64,000 nt of DNA from an uncultured Acetatifactor sp. (lineage in GTDB: Bacteria > Bacillota > Clostridia > Lachnospirales > Lachnospiraceae), in contig CAJUSI010000081.1 in the NCBI GenBank assembly GCA_910589035.1, positions 1 to 64,000 on the forward strand. Reading direction: 5' to 3'. The notes under the pieces were generated by a model that saw nothing but the letters and a program-made list of their open reading frames with translations, ran no database searches and was not told where the DNA came from. Of this stretch, positions 7,575 through 16,324 are shown piece by piece. The position numbers were made by a program, and so were the translations under genes. Every line of letters starts with the position of its first letter. Within the stretch, counting starts at the first letter, position 1.

Positions 7575-8501
7575 ATGCAAAACAGGGACGAGTGTAAAAT
7601 GGAGATGAAAGGGATTCGCCTGGGAGAAAGACAGGATCTGGTAATTGTAAAGCAGGTGGAGTTCGGCGTATATCTGGCGCCCTCGGCAGAAAAGGAGGAA
7701 GAGAGAGTGCTCCTTCCCCAGAAACAGGTGCCGGAAGGGAGCGCTATAGGGGACATCGTGAACGTATTTATTTACCGGGACTCCCGGGACAGGATGATCG
7801 CCACCGTGAGGGAAGCAAAGCTTGAAATGGGGCAGGTGGCCCAGCTGACCGTGGCGCAGATGGGGCAGTTCGGCGCGTTTCTGGACTGGGGACTGGAGAA
7901 GGACCTGCTGCTTCCCTTCAAACAGCAGAAAGGGAATGTGAAGCAGGGAGATAAGGTACTGGTATCTCTTTATATAGACAAGAGCGACCGGCTCTGCGCC
8001 ACCATGAATGTCTATAATAATCTGCGGACGGACAGCCCCTATAGCCGGGATGACAGGGTGACGGGCAGGGTCTATGAGATGAGCGATAACTTCGGCGCTT
8101 TTGTGGCGGTGGACAATCTGTATTCCGCCCTGATTCCCCAGAAAGAGCTCTATGGGAATGTGGAGCTTGGAAAGGACGTGTCGGCGCGGGTAGTTCAGGT
8201 GCGTGAGGACGGCAAGCTGACGCTCAGCGTCAGGGACAAGGCGTATCTGCAGATGGATAAGGACGCGGCAAAGATTCTGTCGTTTCTGGAAGAGCGCGGG
8301 GGCGCACTGCCCTTTAACGATAAGGCGTCGCCCGAGGTGATTAAGAGGGAGACGGGGATGAGCAAAAACGAATTCAAACGGGCGGTTGGACGCCTCCTGA
8401 AGGAAGGGAAGATCGCGATTACCCCCGGCGGCATACAGGAAACAGGAAGCAATACCGATACTAACGTCATTGACAGGAAAGAAAATATTAAAGAATCTTA
8501 A
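7575..8501 (+). CDS. S1-domain RNA-binding protein, CvfB-like
   Basis: 308 residues with several S1-type OB folds. The first is near residues 15-75, the second at about 80-145 (GQVAQLTVAQMGQFGAFLDWGLEKDLLLPF) and the third at about 155-215 (GRVYEMSDNFGAFVAVDNLYSALIP). A C-terminal winged-helix-like segment (NEFKRAVGRLLKEGKIAITPGGI) follows. This is the architecture of CvfB/YitL proteins, which bind RNA and in Staphylococcus affect virulence gene expression. The GGAAGAGAA tract before ATG 7575 serves as ribosome binding site. It starts 56 bases after the thioesterase stop and could be co-transcribed with it. Confidence 0.88.
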   Translation: MQNRDECKMEMKGIRLGERQDLVIVKQVEFGVYLAPSAEKEEERVLLPQKQVPEGSAIGDIVNVFIYRDSRDRMIATVREAKLEMGQVAQLTVAQMGQFGAFLDWGLEKDLLLPFKQQKGNVKQGDKVLVSLYIDKSDRLCATMNVYNNLRTDSPYSRDDRVTGRVYEMSDNFGAFVAVDNLYSALIPQKELYGNVELGKDVSARVVQVREDGKLTLSVRDKAYLQMDKDAAKILSFLEERGGALPFNDKASPEVIKRETGMSKNEFKRAVGRLLKEGKIAITPGGIQETGSNTDTNVIDRKENIKES

Positions 8502-8586
8502 AAAATATTGTTGCTACTGGAAAATCCGGCGCTGTTGTGATAAAATAAATAAACTATAGAAGAGTAAAAGCAAGGAGGCAGAGGAT

Positions 8587-8778
8587 ATGGATATTGCAGG
8601 TGTATCGGTGGCTTTGGCAAATGTGTCCACAAGATCCCAGGTCAGCACCGCCGTGTTGGATAAGGCGATGGAGAACAATGAGCAGCTGGGAGCCGGAATT
8701 GTGGAGATGATGAACGCAGCGGCGATGGAGCTGAGTGTCAATCCCGGCGTGGGGGCAAATTTTGATATGCGCATCTGA
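8587..8778 (+). CDS. YjfB family putative motility protein
   Basis: 63 residues, beginning MDIAGVSVALANVSTRSQVSTAVLDKAMENNEQLG and ending in NPGVGANFDMRI, which matches the small YjfB family found in flagellated Firmicutes and often under flagellar control. AAGGAGG lies about nine bases before ATG 8587. Its role is not known. It stands alone, followed directly by a terminator. TTGTGATAAAAT upstream gives a possible -10 element, but no good sigma-28 sequence was found. Confidence 0.8.
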   Translation: MDIAGVSVALANVSTRSQVSTAVLDKAMENNEQLGAGIVEMMNAAAMELSVNPGVGANFDMRI

Positions 8779-8845
8779 GGATCACGGTAAATTTCTGGCA
8801 GGAGAATCTGTCCGGAAATTACTGTTCCGGCGGGAGGCTTGTATG

Positions 8846-8883
8846 AAAGGCTGCCTGGGGGTCGACTTCGGGCGGCCTTTTTG
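8846..8883 (+). terminator. Rho-independent terminator
   Basis: AAAGGCTGCC and GGCGGCCTTT form a stem with one G-T pair and a 15-base loop, followed by TT. It ends the YjfB-type transcript. Confidence 0.75.
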
Positions 8884-8995
8884 TGAAAAATCGTAAAATC
8901 CTATTGCTTTTTTTCTCTGTTTTCTGTACATTTGTATGTATAACAGCAAACAGGGACGTCATAGTTGGCGATAATGCCAAAAGGAGTGGGGGATT

Positions 8996-10081
8996 ATGAT
9001 ATCAAATCAGATTTTGCAGAACACAATTGAGGGATTGAAAAGTATTGCCCGTGTCGAATTCTGTATCATGGATGCGGACGGCAAGGAAGCGGCATCTACC
9101 ACCGACATGAGCGGCAGTGCCAGGGCTGCGGCGGATTTTGCCGCTTCTCCTGCGGATTCCCAGGAGGTACAGGGATACCAGTTTTTCAAAATTTATGATG
9201 AGCAGCAGCTGGAATACGTCCTGGTGGCCGGCGGCGCCGGGGAAGATGTGTACACCATAGGGAAAATAGCCGCCTTTCAGATACAGAATTTGTTGGTGGC
9301 TTATAAGGAACGTCTGGACAAGGATAATTTCATGAAAAATCTTCTTCTGGATAATCTGCTTTTGGTGGACATTTACAGCCGGTCCAAAAAGCTTCATATT
9401 CAGACGGACGTGCCCAGGGCGGTTCTGACAGTGGAATCCTCAGGCGGGCGCGACAGTAATGTGCTGGAACTGGCAAGAAGCTATTTCAGCGTCAACAGCA
9501 AGGACTTCGTCACGGAAGTGGATGAGGATAATGTGATCGTGGTCAAGGAGTTTCCGGACGGGGACGACCAGAAAGAGATGGACAGGACTGCAAAGGCGCT
9601 CTGGGCCTTCCTGAAGAAGGAGGGGCTTAAGGGAATCCGTATCGCCTACGGCACCGTGATTCAGGAGATCAAGGAAGTAAGCCGTTCTTACAAGGAGGCG
9701 AAAATGGCGCTGGATGTGGGCAGGATCTTTTTCGGCGATCGGGAGATCATTGCCTACAGTGAGCTTGGAATCGGACGTCTGATCTATCAGCTCCCCATCC
9801 CCCTGTGCAAAATGTTTATTCAGGAGATTTTCGGAGGAAAGAGCCCGGATGAATTTGACGAGGAGACCCTGGGGACAATCTATAAGTTTTTTGAGAACAG
9901 CCTGAATGTGTCCGAGACTTCCAGGCAGCTGTTTATCCACAGGAATACTCTGGTATACAGGCTGGATAAGCTGCAGAAAAGCACCGGGCTGGATTTGAGA
10001 GTGTTTGAGGATGCCATTACGTTTAAAATAGCGCTGATGGTAGTGAAATATATGAAGTACATGGAAAATGCGGATTACTGA
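8996..10081 (+). CDS. PucR/CdaR-like transcriptional regulator
   Basis: 361 residues. The C-terminal section (about 290-350: LGTIYKFFENSLNVSETSRQLFIHRNTLVYRLDKLQKSTGLDLR) is the helix-turn-helix typical of PucR/CdaR regulators. The middle section (about 140-280) resembles their GGDEF-like domain, without a GGDEF motif. The N-terminal 100 residues resemble a small sensory domain (IARVEFCIMDADGKEAAS). AGGAG lies nine bases before ATG 8996. It is followed by ftsE, ftsX and a pcsB-like gene on the same strand with a gap of 163 bases. Control of that cell-division module is possible but is inferred only from position. The effector is unknown. Confidence 0.85.
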   Translation: MISNQILQNTIEGLKSIARVEFCIMDADGKEAASTTDMSGSARAAADFAASPADSQEVQGYQFFKIYDEQQLEYVLVAGGAGEDVYTIGKIAAFQIQNLLVAYKERLDKDNFMKNLLLDNLLLVDIYSRSKKLHIQTDVPRAVLTVESSGGRDSNVLELARSYFSVNSKDFVTEVDEDNVIVVKEFPDGDDQKEMDRTAKALWAFLKKEGLKGIRIAYGTVIQEIKEVSRSYKEAKMALDVGRIFFGDREIIAYSELGIGRLIYQLPIPLCKMFIQEIFGGKSPDEFDEETLGTIYKFFENSLNVSETSRQLFIHRNTLVYRLDKLQKSTGLDLRVFEDAITFKIALMVVKYMKYMENADY

Positions 10082-10244
10082 TACACCAATTCATTCATTT
10101 TCGCGCCTGCAGTGTCTGATGTCTGCGCAGGGCAGGGCGCAGGAAGGCGATGCGGCGGACGTGCCTGCTGATAACGCAATACCGGTGCGGGCAGCCCGGA
10201 GCGGAATGTATGGGGTATCGGAAGGGTCGGGACGGAGGAAAAGA

Positions 10245-10988
10245 ATGACCAAAAAGGAACTGTCGTGGAGGAAGCGGGAACAGTTTATAGAGAGTAACGG
10301 CATTATCTATCTGGATAATGTAAGCAAGGTTTATTCCAAGGGTTCCCCTGCATTGAATTCTGTCACTCTGGGAATCGGAAAAGGGGAATTTGTATTTATT
10401 GTGGGAGACAGCGGTTCAGGAAAGTCCACGCTGATCAGGCTTCTGCTGAGGGAGCTGACGGCTACCAGCGGCAGCGTCTACGTCATGGGACGGGATCTGG
10501 CGAAGCTGAAGCACAGGCAGGTGCCGAAGTTCCGGCGCAATCTGGGGGTGGTCTTTCAGGATTTCCGCCTGCTGAACGACAGAAATGTATATGAGAATGT
10601 GGCGTTTGCCCAGAGAATCATAGAGACTCCGACGATTGAAATCAGAAGGAATGTGCCCACCATTCTTGCCACGGTGGGGCTTGCGGGAAAGTATAAGGCG
10701 AAGACCAACCAGCTTTCCGGGGGCGAGCAGCAGAGGGTGGCTCTGGCAAGAGCCCTGGTGAATAAGCCCTCCATTCTGCTGGCGGATGAGCCTACCGGCA
10801 ACCTGGATCCTAAGAACTCATGGGAAATTATGACATTGCTGGAGGAGATCAACCAGAGCGGCACCACGGTGCTGGTGGTGACCCATAACAGGGAGATAGT
10901 CAATGCCATGCATAAGCGCGTGGTTACCATGAAACGGGGCGTCATAATCAGCGATGAGGAGGGAGGCGAATACATCGATGAAGATTAG
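10245..10988 (+). CDS. ftsE: Cell division ATP-binding protein FtsE
   Basis: 247 residues. Walker A is GDSGSGKST (54-62), the ABC signature is LSGGEQQRVALARAL and Walker B is ILLADEPTGNLDP, followed by an H-loop in VVTHNRE. With FtsX it powers a divisome-linked complex that activates peptidoglycan hydrolases outside the membrane. The frame is open for 59 codons upstream, overlapping the regulator gene, but ATG 10245 with GGAGGA seven bases before it is preferred; a family-like start would be nearer IIYLDNVSKVY, so the first 19 residues are a modest extension. It overlaps ftsX by 11 bases, indicating translational coupling. Confidence 0.95.
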   Translation: MTKKELSWRKREQFIESNGIIYLDNVSKVYSKGSPALNSVTLGIGKGEFVFIVGDSGSGKSTLIRLLLRELTATSGSVYVMGRDLAKLKHRQVPKFRRNLGVVFQDFRLLNDRNVYENVAFAQRIIETPTIEIRRNVPTILATVGLAGKYKAKTNQLSGGEQQRVALARALVNKPSILLADEPTGNLDPKNSWEIMTLLEEINQSGTTVLVVTHNREIVNAMHKRVVTMKRGVIISDEEGGEYIDED

Positions 10989-11922
10989 GACTTTATTCTA
11001 TACGATCCGACAGGGATTCGCCAATATCTTCCGTAATAAATGGTACTCGCTGGCTTCCGTGGCAACCATAGCCGCCTGTCTGTTCCTGTTCGGCGTCTTT
11101 TATGCCATTGTGGCGAACTTCCGGAGCATTGTGCTGAAGGCGGAGGAAGGGGTGTCCGTGACCGTGTTTTTTCACAGCGAAATGGATCTGTGCACGGCGC
11201 ATGCGGAGGGGCAGATACCTACGGATGAACGAATAGAAGCCATCGGCCAGCTGATAGCCAACAGGGCGGAGGTGTCGGATGTGAAGTTTACTTCCGACGA
11301 TGAGGCCTGGGAGAGCTTTGCCAGAGAAAGGTTCGGAGAGCATTTTGACATCTATATTCAGGGGTACCCGCAGAATCCTCTGGAAGGAGAGGACAGCTAT
11401 GAAGTCTTCTTAAACGATGTATCCCTGCAGAGTGCATTGGTCACCTGGCTGGAGTCCCTGCCGGAGGTGAAACAGGTCAATCATTCCGCACTGACGGCGG
11501 ATACCCTGAGCGGTGCAAATCTGCTGATCGCCTATGTCTCCATGGGGATTATTATTATATTGCTGGCTGTGAGTATTTTCCTGATCAGCAATACGGTTGC
11601 CATCGGGATCTCTGTTCGTGCGGAGGAGATCAATATCATGAAATACATCGGAGCCACGGATTTCTTTGTCCGGTCGCCCTTTGTGCTGGAGGGAATGCTG
11701 ATCGGGGTTCTGGGGGCGGCGCTGCCGCTCTGGCTGATTTACGGAATTTATAATTATGTTTTGAACCATATTGCAGAAAGATTTGCCGTTCTGGCCGATT
11801 TTCTGAATTTTCTGCCTGTGGAAGAGATTTTTGGGTTTTTGTTGCCGGTGTCAATCGGCGTGGGTGTGGGAATCGGTTTCCTGGGAAGTATCGTTACAGT
11901 CAGGAAACATTTGCATGTGTAA
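10978..11922 (+). CDS. ftsX: Cell division protein FtsX
   Basis: 314 residues: a short cytosolic start (MKIRTLFYTIRQGFANIFRNKWYSLASV), a first membrane helix, an external domain of about 120 residues and three more C-terminal helices (the last ending GFLGSIVTVRKHL). This is the FtsX/MacB-type permease fold. The external domain is the part that contacts the coiled-coil hydrolase activator, which is encoded next. The start overlaps the ftsE end and has GGAGGGAGG just upstream. FtsX carries no transport substrate in known systems; it transmits ATP-driven movement through the membrane. Confidence 0.94.
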   Translation: MKIRTLFYTIRQGFANIFRNKWYSLASVATIAACLFLFGVFYAIVANFRSIVLKAEEGVSVTVFFHSEMDLCTAHAEGQIPTDERIEAIGQLIANRAEVSDVKFTSDDEAWESFARERFGEHFDIYIQGYPQNPLEGEDSYEVFLNDVSLQSALVTWLESLPEVKQVNHSALTADTLSGANLLIAYVSMGIIIILLAVSIFLISNTVAIGISVRAEEINIMKYIGATDFFVRSPFVLEGMLIGVLGAALPLWLIYGIYNYVLNHIAERFAVLADFLNFLPVEEIFGFLLPVSIGVGVGIGFLGSIVTVRKHLHV

Positions 11923-11933
11923 AGTGAGCGTTT

Positions 11934-13187
11934 ATGAAGAGAAGAAAATTTTTCGGCCGTCTGGCCGCGCTGTTGGTATGGGGAATGATGCTCTGTCTGG
12001 TGACGGGAATCCTTTGGAAGGGGGTGCTGTCCGCCGCGGCCTCTGCCCCGTCTTCCGTCTCCTCCGAAAGCATTAAGGAAAAGGAAAACCAGATTGCAAA
12101 GAAAAAGGAAGAGAAGGAAGCTTTAAAAGACGGACTCAGCAACCTGCAGAAGATCAAAAATGAGCTGGAAGCCCAGAAGAATGATCTGAAGAGTTATGTG
12201 CAGCAGCTGGACAGCAATCTGGAGCAGATAGAACAGAATATTGCGGAGCTGAAGAGGCAGATCGGCGTAAAAGAGGGAGAGATTGCTCAGGCGGAAAGCG
12301 AACTGGCAGCGGCCCTGGAGCGGGAGGAAAGCCAGCAGGAGACCATGACCGCGCGCATCAGGCTGGTGTATGAGTCGGGCAATCCCGATGTGATGGAGCT
12401 GCTTCTGGCATCTCAGAGCATCGGAGATTTCCTGAACAGGATGAATTATGCGGAGAGAATGATGGCCGCCGACAGTCAGATGTGGCAGGAATACAGGGAT
12501 ATCAGGGAATATGTCCAGCTCTGCAAGCAGGAGCTGGAGCTGGAAAAAGAGATATTGGATGAGGCCAAAGCCACTGTGGAGATAGAGCAGAAGAACCTAG
12601 AGGAGTTGATAGAACAGAAGAGCCGTGATATTATAAATTATGAGACGGATATCAACAACAAGGAGAAGGCCATCCAGGAATACCAGGAGCAGATAAAGGC
12701 AGAGGAAGAGGAAATCAAACTTCTGGAAGCTGCCGTTCTTGAGGAGAAAAAGAAGCTCCTGGCAAATAACGGTACCGTCATTTCCTATGACGGAGGCGTG
12801 TTTAAGTTTCCGCTGGCATCCTATACCAGAATATCCGACGAGTACGGTTACAGAACGGATCCGTTTCTGGGAATAGAGAGCTTTCATAACGGGATAGATT
12901 TTGCGGCGCCCAAGGGAACGGCCATTTATGCGGCCTACGACGGACAGGTGGCGGCAGCTGCCTACAATGCCAGTATGGGCAACTATGTCATGATAAATCA
13001 CGGCGACGGGCTGTATACCATCTATATGCACGCCTCAGCCCTGTATGTGAAAAAGGGAGATGTGGTGGTGCGCGGCGAAACCATTGCAGCGGTAGGGACT
13101 ACCGGCCGTTCCACCGGAAATCACCTTCATTTCAGCGTGCGGCTGAACGGTTCCTATGTATCTCCCTGGGGATACCTGGGGCAGTAG
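11934..13187 (+). CDS. PcsB/EnvC-like coiled-coil M23 peptidoglycan hydrolase
   Basis: 417 residues. A signal-anchor-like helix (about 8-35) is followed by a long Glu/Lys/Gln-rich coiled coil (about 45-255) that probably docks on FtsX. A C-terminal LytM/M23 domain (about 285-415) follows. Zinc and catalytic residues are seen in HNGIDFAAPKG (H and D) and NHLHFSV (HxH), with an intermediate HGDGLYTIYMH. All expected M23 ligands are present, so it may be an active endopeptidase, unlike degenerate EnvC proteins. The gene starts 11 bases after ftsX, which fits the FtsEX-hydrolase unit known from streptococci and other Firmicutes. Confidence 0.92.
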   Translation: MKRRKFFGRLAALLVWGMMLCLVTGILWKGVLSAAASAPSSVSSESIKEKENQIAKKKEEKEALKDGLSNLQKIKNELEAQKNDLKSYVQQLDSNLEQIEQNIAELKRQIGVKEGEIAQAESELAAALEREESQQETMTARIRLVYESGNPDVMELLLASQSIGDFLNRMNYAERMMAADSQMWQEYRDIREYVQLCKQELELEKEILDEAKATVEIEQKNLEELIEQKSRDIINYETDINNKEKAIQEYQEQIKAEEEEIKLLEAAVLEEKKKLLANNGTVISYDGGVFKFPLASYTRISDEYGYRTDPFLGIESFHNGIDFAAPKGTAIYAAYDGQVAAAAYNASMGNYVMINHGDGLYTIYMHASALYVKKGDVVVRGETIAAVGTTGRSTGNHLHFSVRLNGSYVSPWGYLGQ

Positions 13188-13330
13188 CGGGGAAATGCGG
13201 GTATGATAGTCAGGGATCTGATAAACCAGGGAGCAGGAAAAGAGGGGAACCGGTGAAAAGGTTTCCGGAAAGCTCTACGGAAAGCGGAAGAGAGATTCCG
13301 TGAGTATATTCTGTGAAAAAGGAGAAGAAT

Positions 13331-14719
13331 ATGGACGAAAACAATGCATATTTTGATAATCTTTCCGGATCGGATTCGGGGAATAACGCCGGAGGAAATT
13401 ATCCCCAATACGGAAGTTTTCAGGGGTCTTATCAGCCCGCAGGAGCGCCGGGGGAGCCTGTAAGGCCGCCCAGGGGTGAGAGAGGAAGCGGTAAGGGCCT
13501 GTTTCTGGGCGGGCTGATCACGGGGATTGCAGGTGCTCTGCTGGTGGTCGCGATCTGCTATCTGGGGCTTTATATTCAGAACATAGTGGAATCGGGAAAT
13601 ACGGATACCGAGGGAATCGAGTTCAGGGCGGATTCTGCCATTGACCCCAATCTGGTGAAGAAGCTTCAGACGCTGGAGGACACGATTAAAACCCATTTCT
13701 ATCTGGGCGAGGTGGACAATGAAGCGTTACAGGACGGTATATATAAGGGACTGCTGGGAGCCCTGGGGGATCCTTATTCGGAGTATTATTCCGCAGAAGA
13801 GCTGACGGAACTGATGCAGCAGACAGAGGGCGTGTATTACGGTATCGGCGCCTATATCAGCCTGGATACGGCCACCAGTCTGCCGAAGATAAGCGGGACT
13901 ATTGCGGGGGCGCCTTCGGAGGAAGTGGATCTGCGGGCCAATGATCTGATCTATGAGGTGAACGGGGTTGCGACCTACGGAATGACCCTGACAGAGGTGG
14001 TGTCCATGATCAAGGGACCGGAGGACACGGATGTGAATCTCACCATCGTAAGGGAGGGGGAGACGGATTATCTGGATATCACGGTGACCAGGCGGAAGGT
14101 GGAGACACCCACCGTGGAATATGAAATGCTGGAGGACGGCATGGCTTATATCCAGATTAAGGAGTTTGACGAGGTTTCCATAGACCAGTTTGCGGATGCT
14201 CTGGCCACCGTAAGGGGTTCCGGGATGAAAGGAATGATTCTGGATTTGAGGGCGAATCCGGGAGGAAGTCTGAATGCGGTGGTGGAGATGGCCAGGATGA
14301 TCCTTCCCGAGGGAATGATTGTATATACGGAGGACAAGAACGGCAAGAGATCCGAATACACCTGCGACGGAAAGCGGGAGCTGGAGGTTCCCCTGGTAGT
14401 CCTGGTGGATATGAATTCCGCCAGCGCGGCGGAGATTATGGCAGGGGCCATCAAGGATTATGAACTGGGTACGCTGGTGGGAACCACCACCTTCGGCAAG
14501 GGCATTGTGCAGCAGATCAAGCCTTTCATGGACGGTTCGGCCGTGAAGATTACCATCAGCGCTTATTATACACCCAATGGGAATAATATACATGGTATCG
14601 GAATCGAACCCGATGTGGTATGCGAGTTCGACGGCAAGGCATATTACGGAAGCGAGGACCGCCCGGATAATCAGCTGGAGAAGGCGAAGGAAGTGCTGAA
14701 GGAGAAGATGGGGAAATAA
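13331..14719 (+). CDS. C-terminal processing protease, S41 family (CtpA/CtpB-like)
   Basis: 462 residues. A Gly/Pro/Asn-rich cytosolic segment (1-55) precedes one membrane helix (about 60-85), then a PDZ domain (about 180-260, YGIGAYISLD to DITVTRRKVE) and the S41 catalytic core. The serine is in NSASAAEIMAGAI and the lysine in GTTTFGKGIVQ, with the Gln of the Ser-Lys-Gln triad following. ATG 13331 is chosen over a GTG at 13313 because AAGGAG lies six bases before the ATG. Such proteases trim or degrade exported proteins, often wall hydrolases. Here it follows the FtsEX-hydrolase genes, so that hydrolase is a reasonable candidate target. Confidence 0.93.
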   Translation: MDENNAYFDNLSGSDSGNNAGGNYPQYGSFQGSYQPAGAPGEPVRPPRGERGSGKGLFLGGLITGIAGALLVVAICYLGLYIQNIVESGNTDTEGIEFRADSAIDPNLVKKLQTLEDTIKTHFYLGEVDNEALQDGIYKGLLGALGDPYSEYYSAEELTELMQQTEGVYYGIGAYISLDTATSLPKISGTIAGAPSEEVDLRANDLIYEVNGVATYGMTLTEVVSMIKGPEDTDVNLTIVREGETDYLDITVTRRKVETPTVEYEMLEDGMAYIQIKEFDEVSIDQFADALATVRGSGMKGMILDLRANPGGSLNAVVEMARMILPEGMIVYTEDKNGKRSEYTCDGKRELEVPLVVLVDMNSASAAEIMAGAIKDYELGTLVGTTTFGKGIVQQIKPFMDGSAVKITISAYYTPNGNNIHGIGIEPDVVCEFDGKAYYGSEDRPDNQLEKAKEVLKEKMGK

Positions 14720-14844
14720 AAACGGGCTCTTTCCATACTTTGTTGAAACGATATCATTCTCAATCTGACAGATGTGGCATTCCGGGATATTTTGGTTCGG
14801 GAACGCAGTTAAGTCAATAAACAGCGGAAAGAACCCAAAAGTGC

Positions 14845-14872
14845 TTGACAGTCAGAGGAAAGATATGATAGG
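14845..14872 (+). promoter_or_regulatory. Possible promoter of the first glycan locus
   Basis: A perfect TTGACA (14845-14850) is followed at 16 bases by TGATAG, or at 13 bases by the better TATGAT. Neither spacing plus -10 combination is ideal. It lies just upstream of the GT2 gene. Confidence 0.35.
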
Positions 14873-14912
14873 GTGCTGATATGTGTATTTTCGACAGAGG
14901 AGGTATTGGGTA

Positions 14913-15599
14913 ATGACGGTGGGACTTTGCCTGCTCACCTGGAATGAGGTTGCGGGCTGCAAGCATGATGTACCCATGATAGACCGAAGCAAGTTTGAAC
15001 AGATCTATTGTATAGACGGCGGAAGCACTGACGGCACGGTGGAATATCTGACGGAGCAGGGGATAGAAGTGTATCCCCAGACCAGCAAGGGCCTGAATCA
15101 GGCCTGTAAAGACGGTGCGGATCGCTGCAGATGTGATGCGTTTGTATTCTTTCATCCGAAAGGCTCCATTCCGGTGGAGGATTCTTATAAGTTCCGGGCA
15201 TTCTATGAGCAGGGCTACGAGTTTGTCGTGGGCAGCAGGATGATGAAGGAGAGCAAAAACGAAGAGGACGGGAGACTCCTGAAGCCCCGTAAATGGTTTG
15301 TCCTGGCTTTGGGGCTTGCGGCTAAAATTCTGTTCAAGAAAGAAGGCAATACGGTTTGGGATGCTCTTCACGGATTCCGGGGGATGACCGTGGAGGCGTT
15401 TCAGAAGTGCAATATCTCGGACAGAAGCCCTTCCGTCGATATCGAAATGGTCTGCAGAAGCTATAAGCTTCGGCTGAAGAGGATTGAATTTCCGACCACG
15501 GAATCTGCAAGGATTGCCGGGGAGACACATTTCAAGGCATTTGCTACCGGCAGAAAATTATTAAAATATCTTGCCTGGGAGATATGCAGAAAAGGATAA
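14913..15599 (+). CDS. GT2-like glycosyltransferase with atypical DxD site
   Basis: 228 residues. The GT-A start (MTVGLCLLTWNEV) and the motif IDGGSTDGT (35-42) point to glycosyltransferase family 2. Where GT2 enzymes have a metal-binding DxD, this protein reads FVFFHPKGSIP (HPKG at 81-84). The later part contains DALHGFRGMTVEAF and SPSVDIEMVCR, the layout of dolichyl- or polyprenyl-phosphate sugar transferases. There is no C-terminal membrane anchor. ATG 14913 has AGAGGAGG eight bases upstream. The two genes that follow encode ArnE/ArnF-like small transporters, so it may charge a lipid carrier that they flip. The sugar is unknown. Confidence 0.8.
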   Translation: MTVGLCLLTWNEVAGCKHDVPMIDRSKFEQIYCIDGGSTDGTVEYLTEQGIEVYPQTSKGLNQACKDGADRCRCDAFVFFHPKGSIPVEDSYKFRAFYEQGYEFVVGSRMMKESKNEEDGRLLKPRKWFVLALGLAAKILFKKEGNTVWDALHGFRGMTVEAFQKCNISDRSPSVDIEMVCRSYKLRLKRIEFPTTESARIAGETHFKAFATGRKLLKYLAWEICRKG

Positions 15600-15602
15600 T
15601 TT

Positions 15603-15959
15603 ATGATTGAATCTATAAAGCAGAATAAAGTGGGAATCATTCTGATGATTTGTTCCAGCATATGCGTATGCCTGGGGCAGCTGCTCTGGAAGCTTTCGGC
15701 GGAGGGCGGCTTCTGGCTTTTGGCGGCGGGGTTTGCTCTGTATGGCATTGGGGCGCTGGCAATGATAGTCGCTTATAAATTCGGAAAGGTTTCCATACTG
15801 CAGCCTATCTTAAGCTTAAACTATATATTGAGCATTATTCTGGCTGCGACTGTGCTGGATGAGGAGATTACCCTGGTCAAATGTATCGGCGTGCTGGGGA
15901 TCATTGCCGGAGTTCTGTTGATTGCCGGGGGAGACGAGGTGGATCATGCTTCCGTATAG
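15603..15959 (+). CDS. Small EamA/SMR-type membrane protein, ArnE-like
   Basis: 118 residues with four hydrophobic helices, in the small drug/metabolite transporter fold (LGQLLWKLSAEGGF near helix 1 and the final helix CIGVLGIIAGVLLIAGG). Pairs of such proteins, as in ArnE/ArnF, flip undecaprenyl-phosphate-linked sugars. It begins three bases after the GT2 gene and overlaps the next SMR-type gene by 14 bases, as expected for a heterodimer. ArnE-like function is inferred from fold and context. Confidence 0.78.
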   Translation: MIESIKQNKVGIILMICSSICVCLGQLLWKLSAEGGFWLLAAGFALYGIGALAMIVAYKFGKVSILQPILSLNYILSIILAATVLDEEITLVKCIGVLGIIAGVLLIAGGDEVDHASV

Positions 15960-16299
15960 CTTTATCTTTCTCATGACTGTGATGGGTTCGGCAGCAAGTC
16001 TTTTTTTAAAGCAGGCCTCCGGCTCGCTCAAGGGAGAGGGTATTGCGGCAATTGTCCGGAATATGCTGAAGACGCCCAGTCTGTATGCGGGAGGAATGCT
16101 GTATCTTGCGGCTTCCGTATTAAATATTTATGTATTAAGGGTTCTGGATTATTCCAGTGTGCTGCCGCTTTCGGCTTTTACGTATGTATGGACCATGTTT
16201 CTGGCCAGGTTAAGGCTCGGGGAGAAGCTTACCGGGCGGAAAATGGCAGGGGTATTTCTGGTGGTTCTTGGCGCATTGCTGGTATCAAGGCCGGGTTAG
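15946..16299 (+). CDS. Small EamA/SMR-type membrane protein, ArnF-like
   Basis: 117 residues, four hydrophobic helices, with LFLKQASGSL near helix 1 and a final helix MAGVFLVVLGALLVSRPG. ATG 15946 lies inside the end of the previous gene with GACGAGGTGG just upstream. It resembles its neighbour in size and fold but differs in sequence, consistent with a heterodimeric flippase. Confidence 0.78.
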   Translation: MLPYSFIFLMTVMGSAASLFLKQASGSLKGEGIAAIVRNMLKTPSLYAGGMLYLAASVLNIYVLRVLDYSSVLPLSAFTYVWTMFLARLRLGEKLTGRKMAGVFLVVLGALLVSRPG

Positions 16300-16324
16300 A
16301 AGCCGGACCGGGGCAGGAGTTGGT

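Noticed and set aside
10068..10244. N-terminal extension of FtsE by 59 residues
   Set aside because: The region overlaps the regulator gene's end, lacks FtsE features, and a good ribosome binding site precedes 10245.
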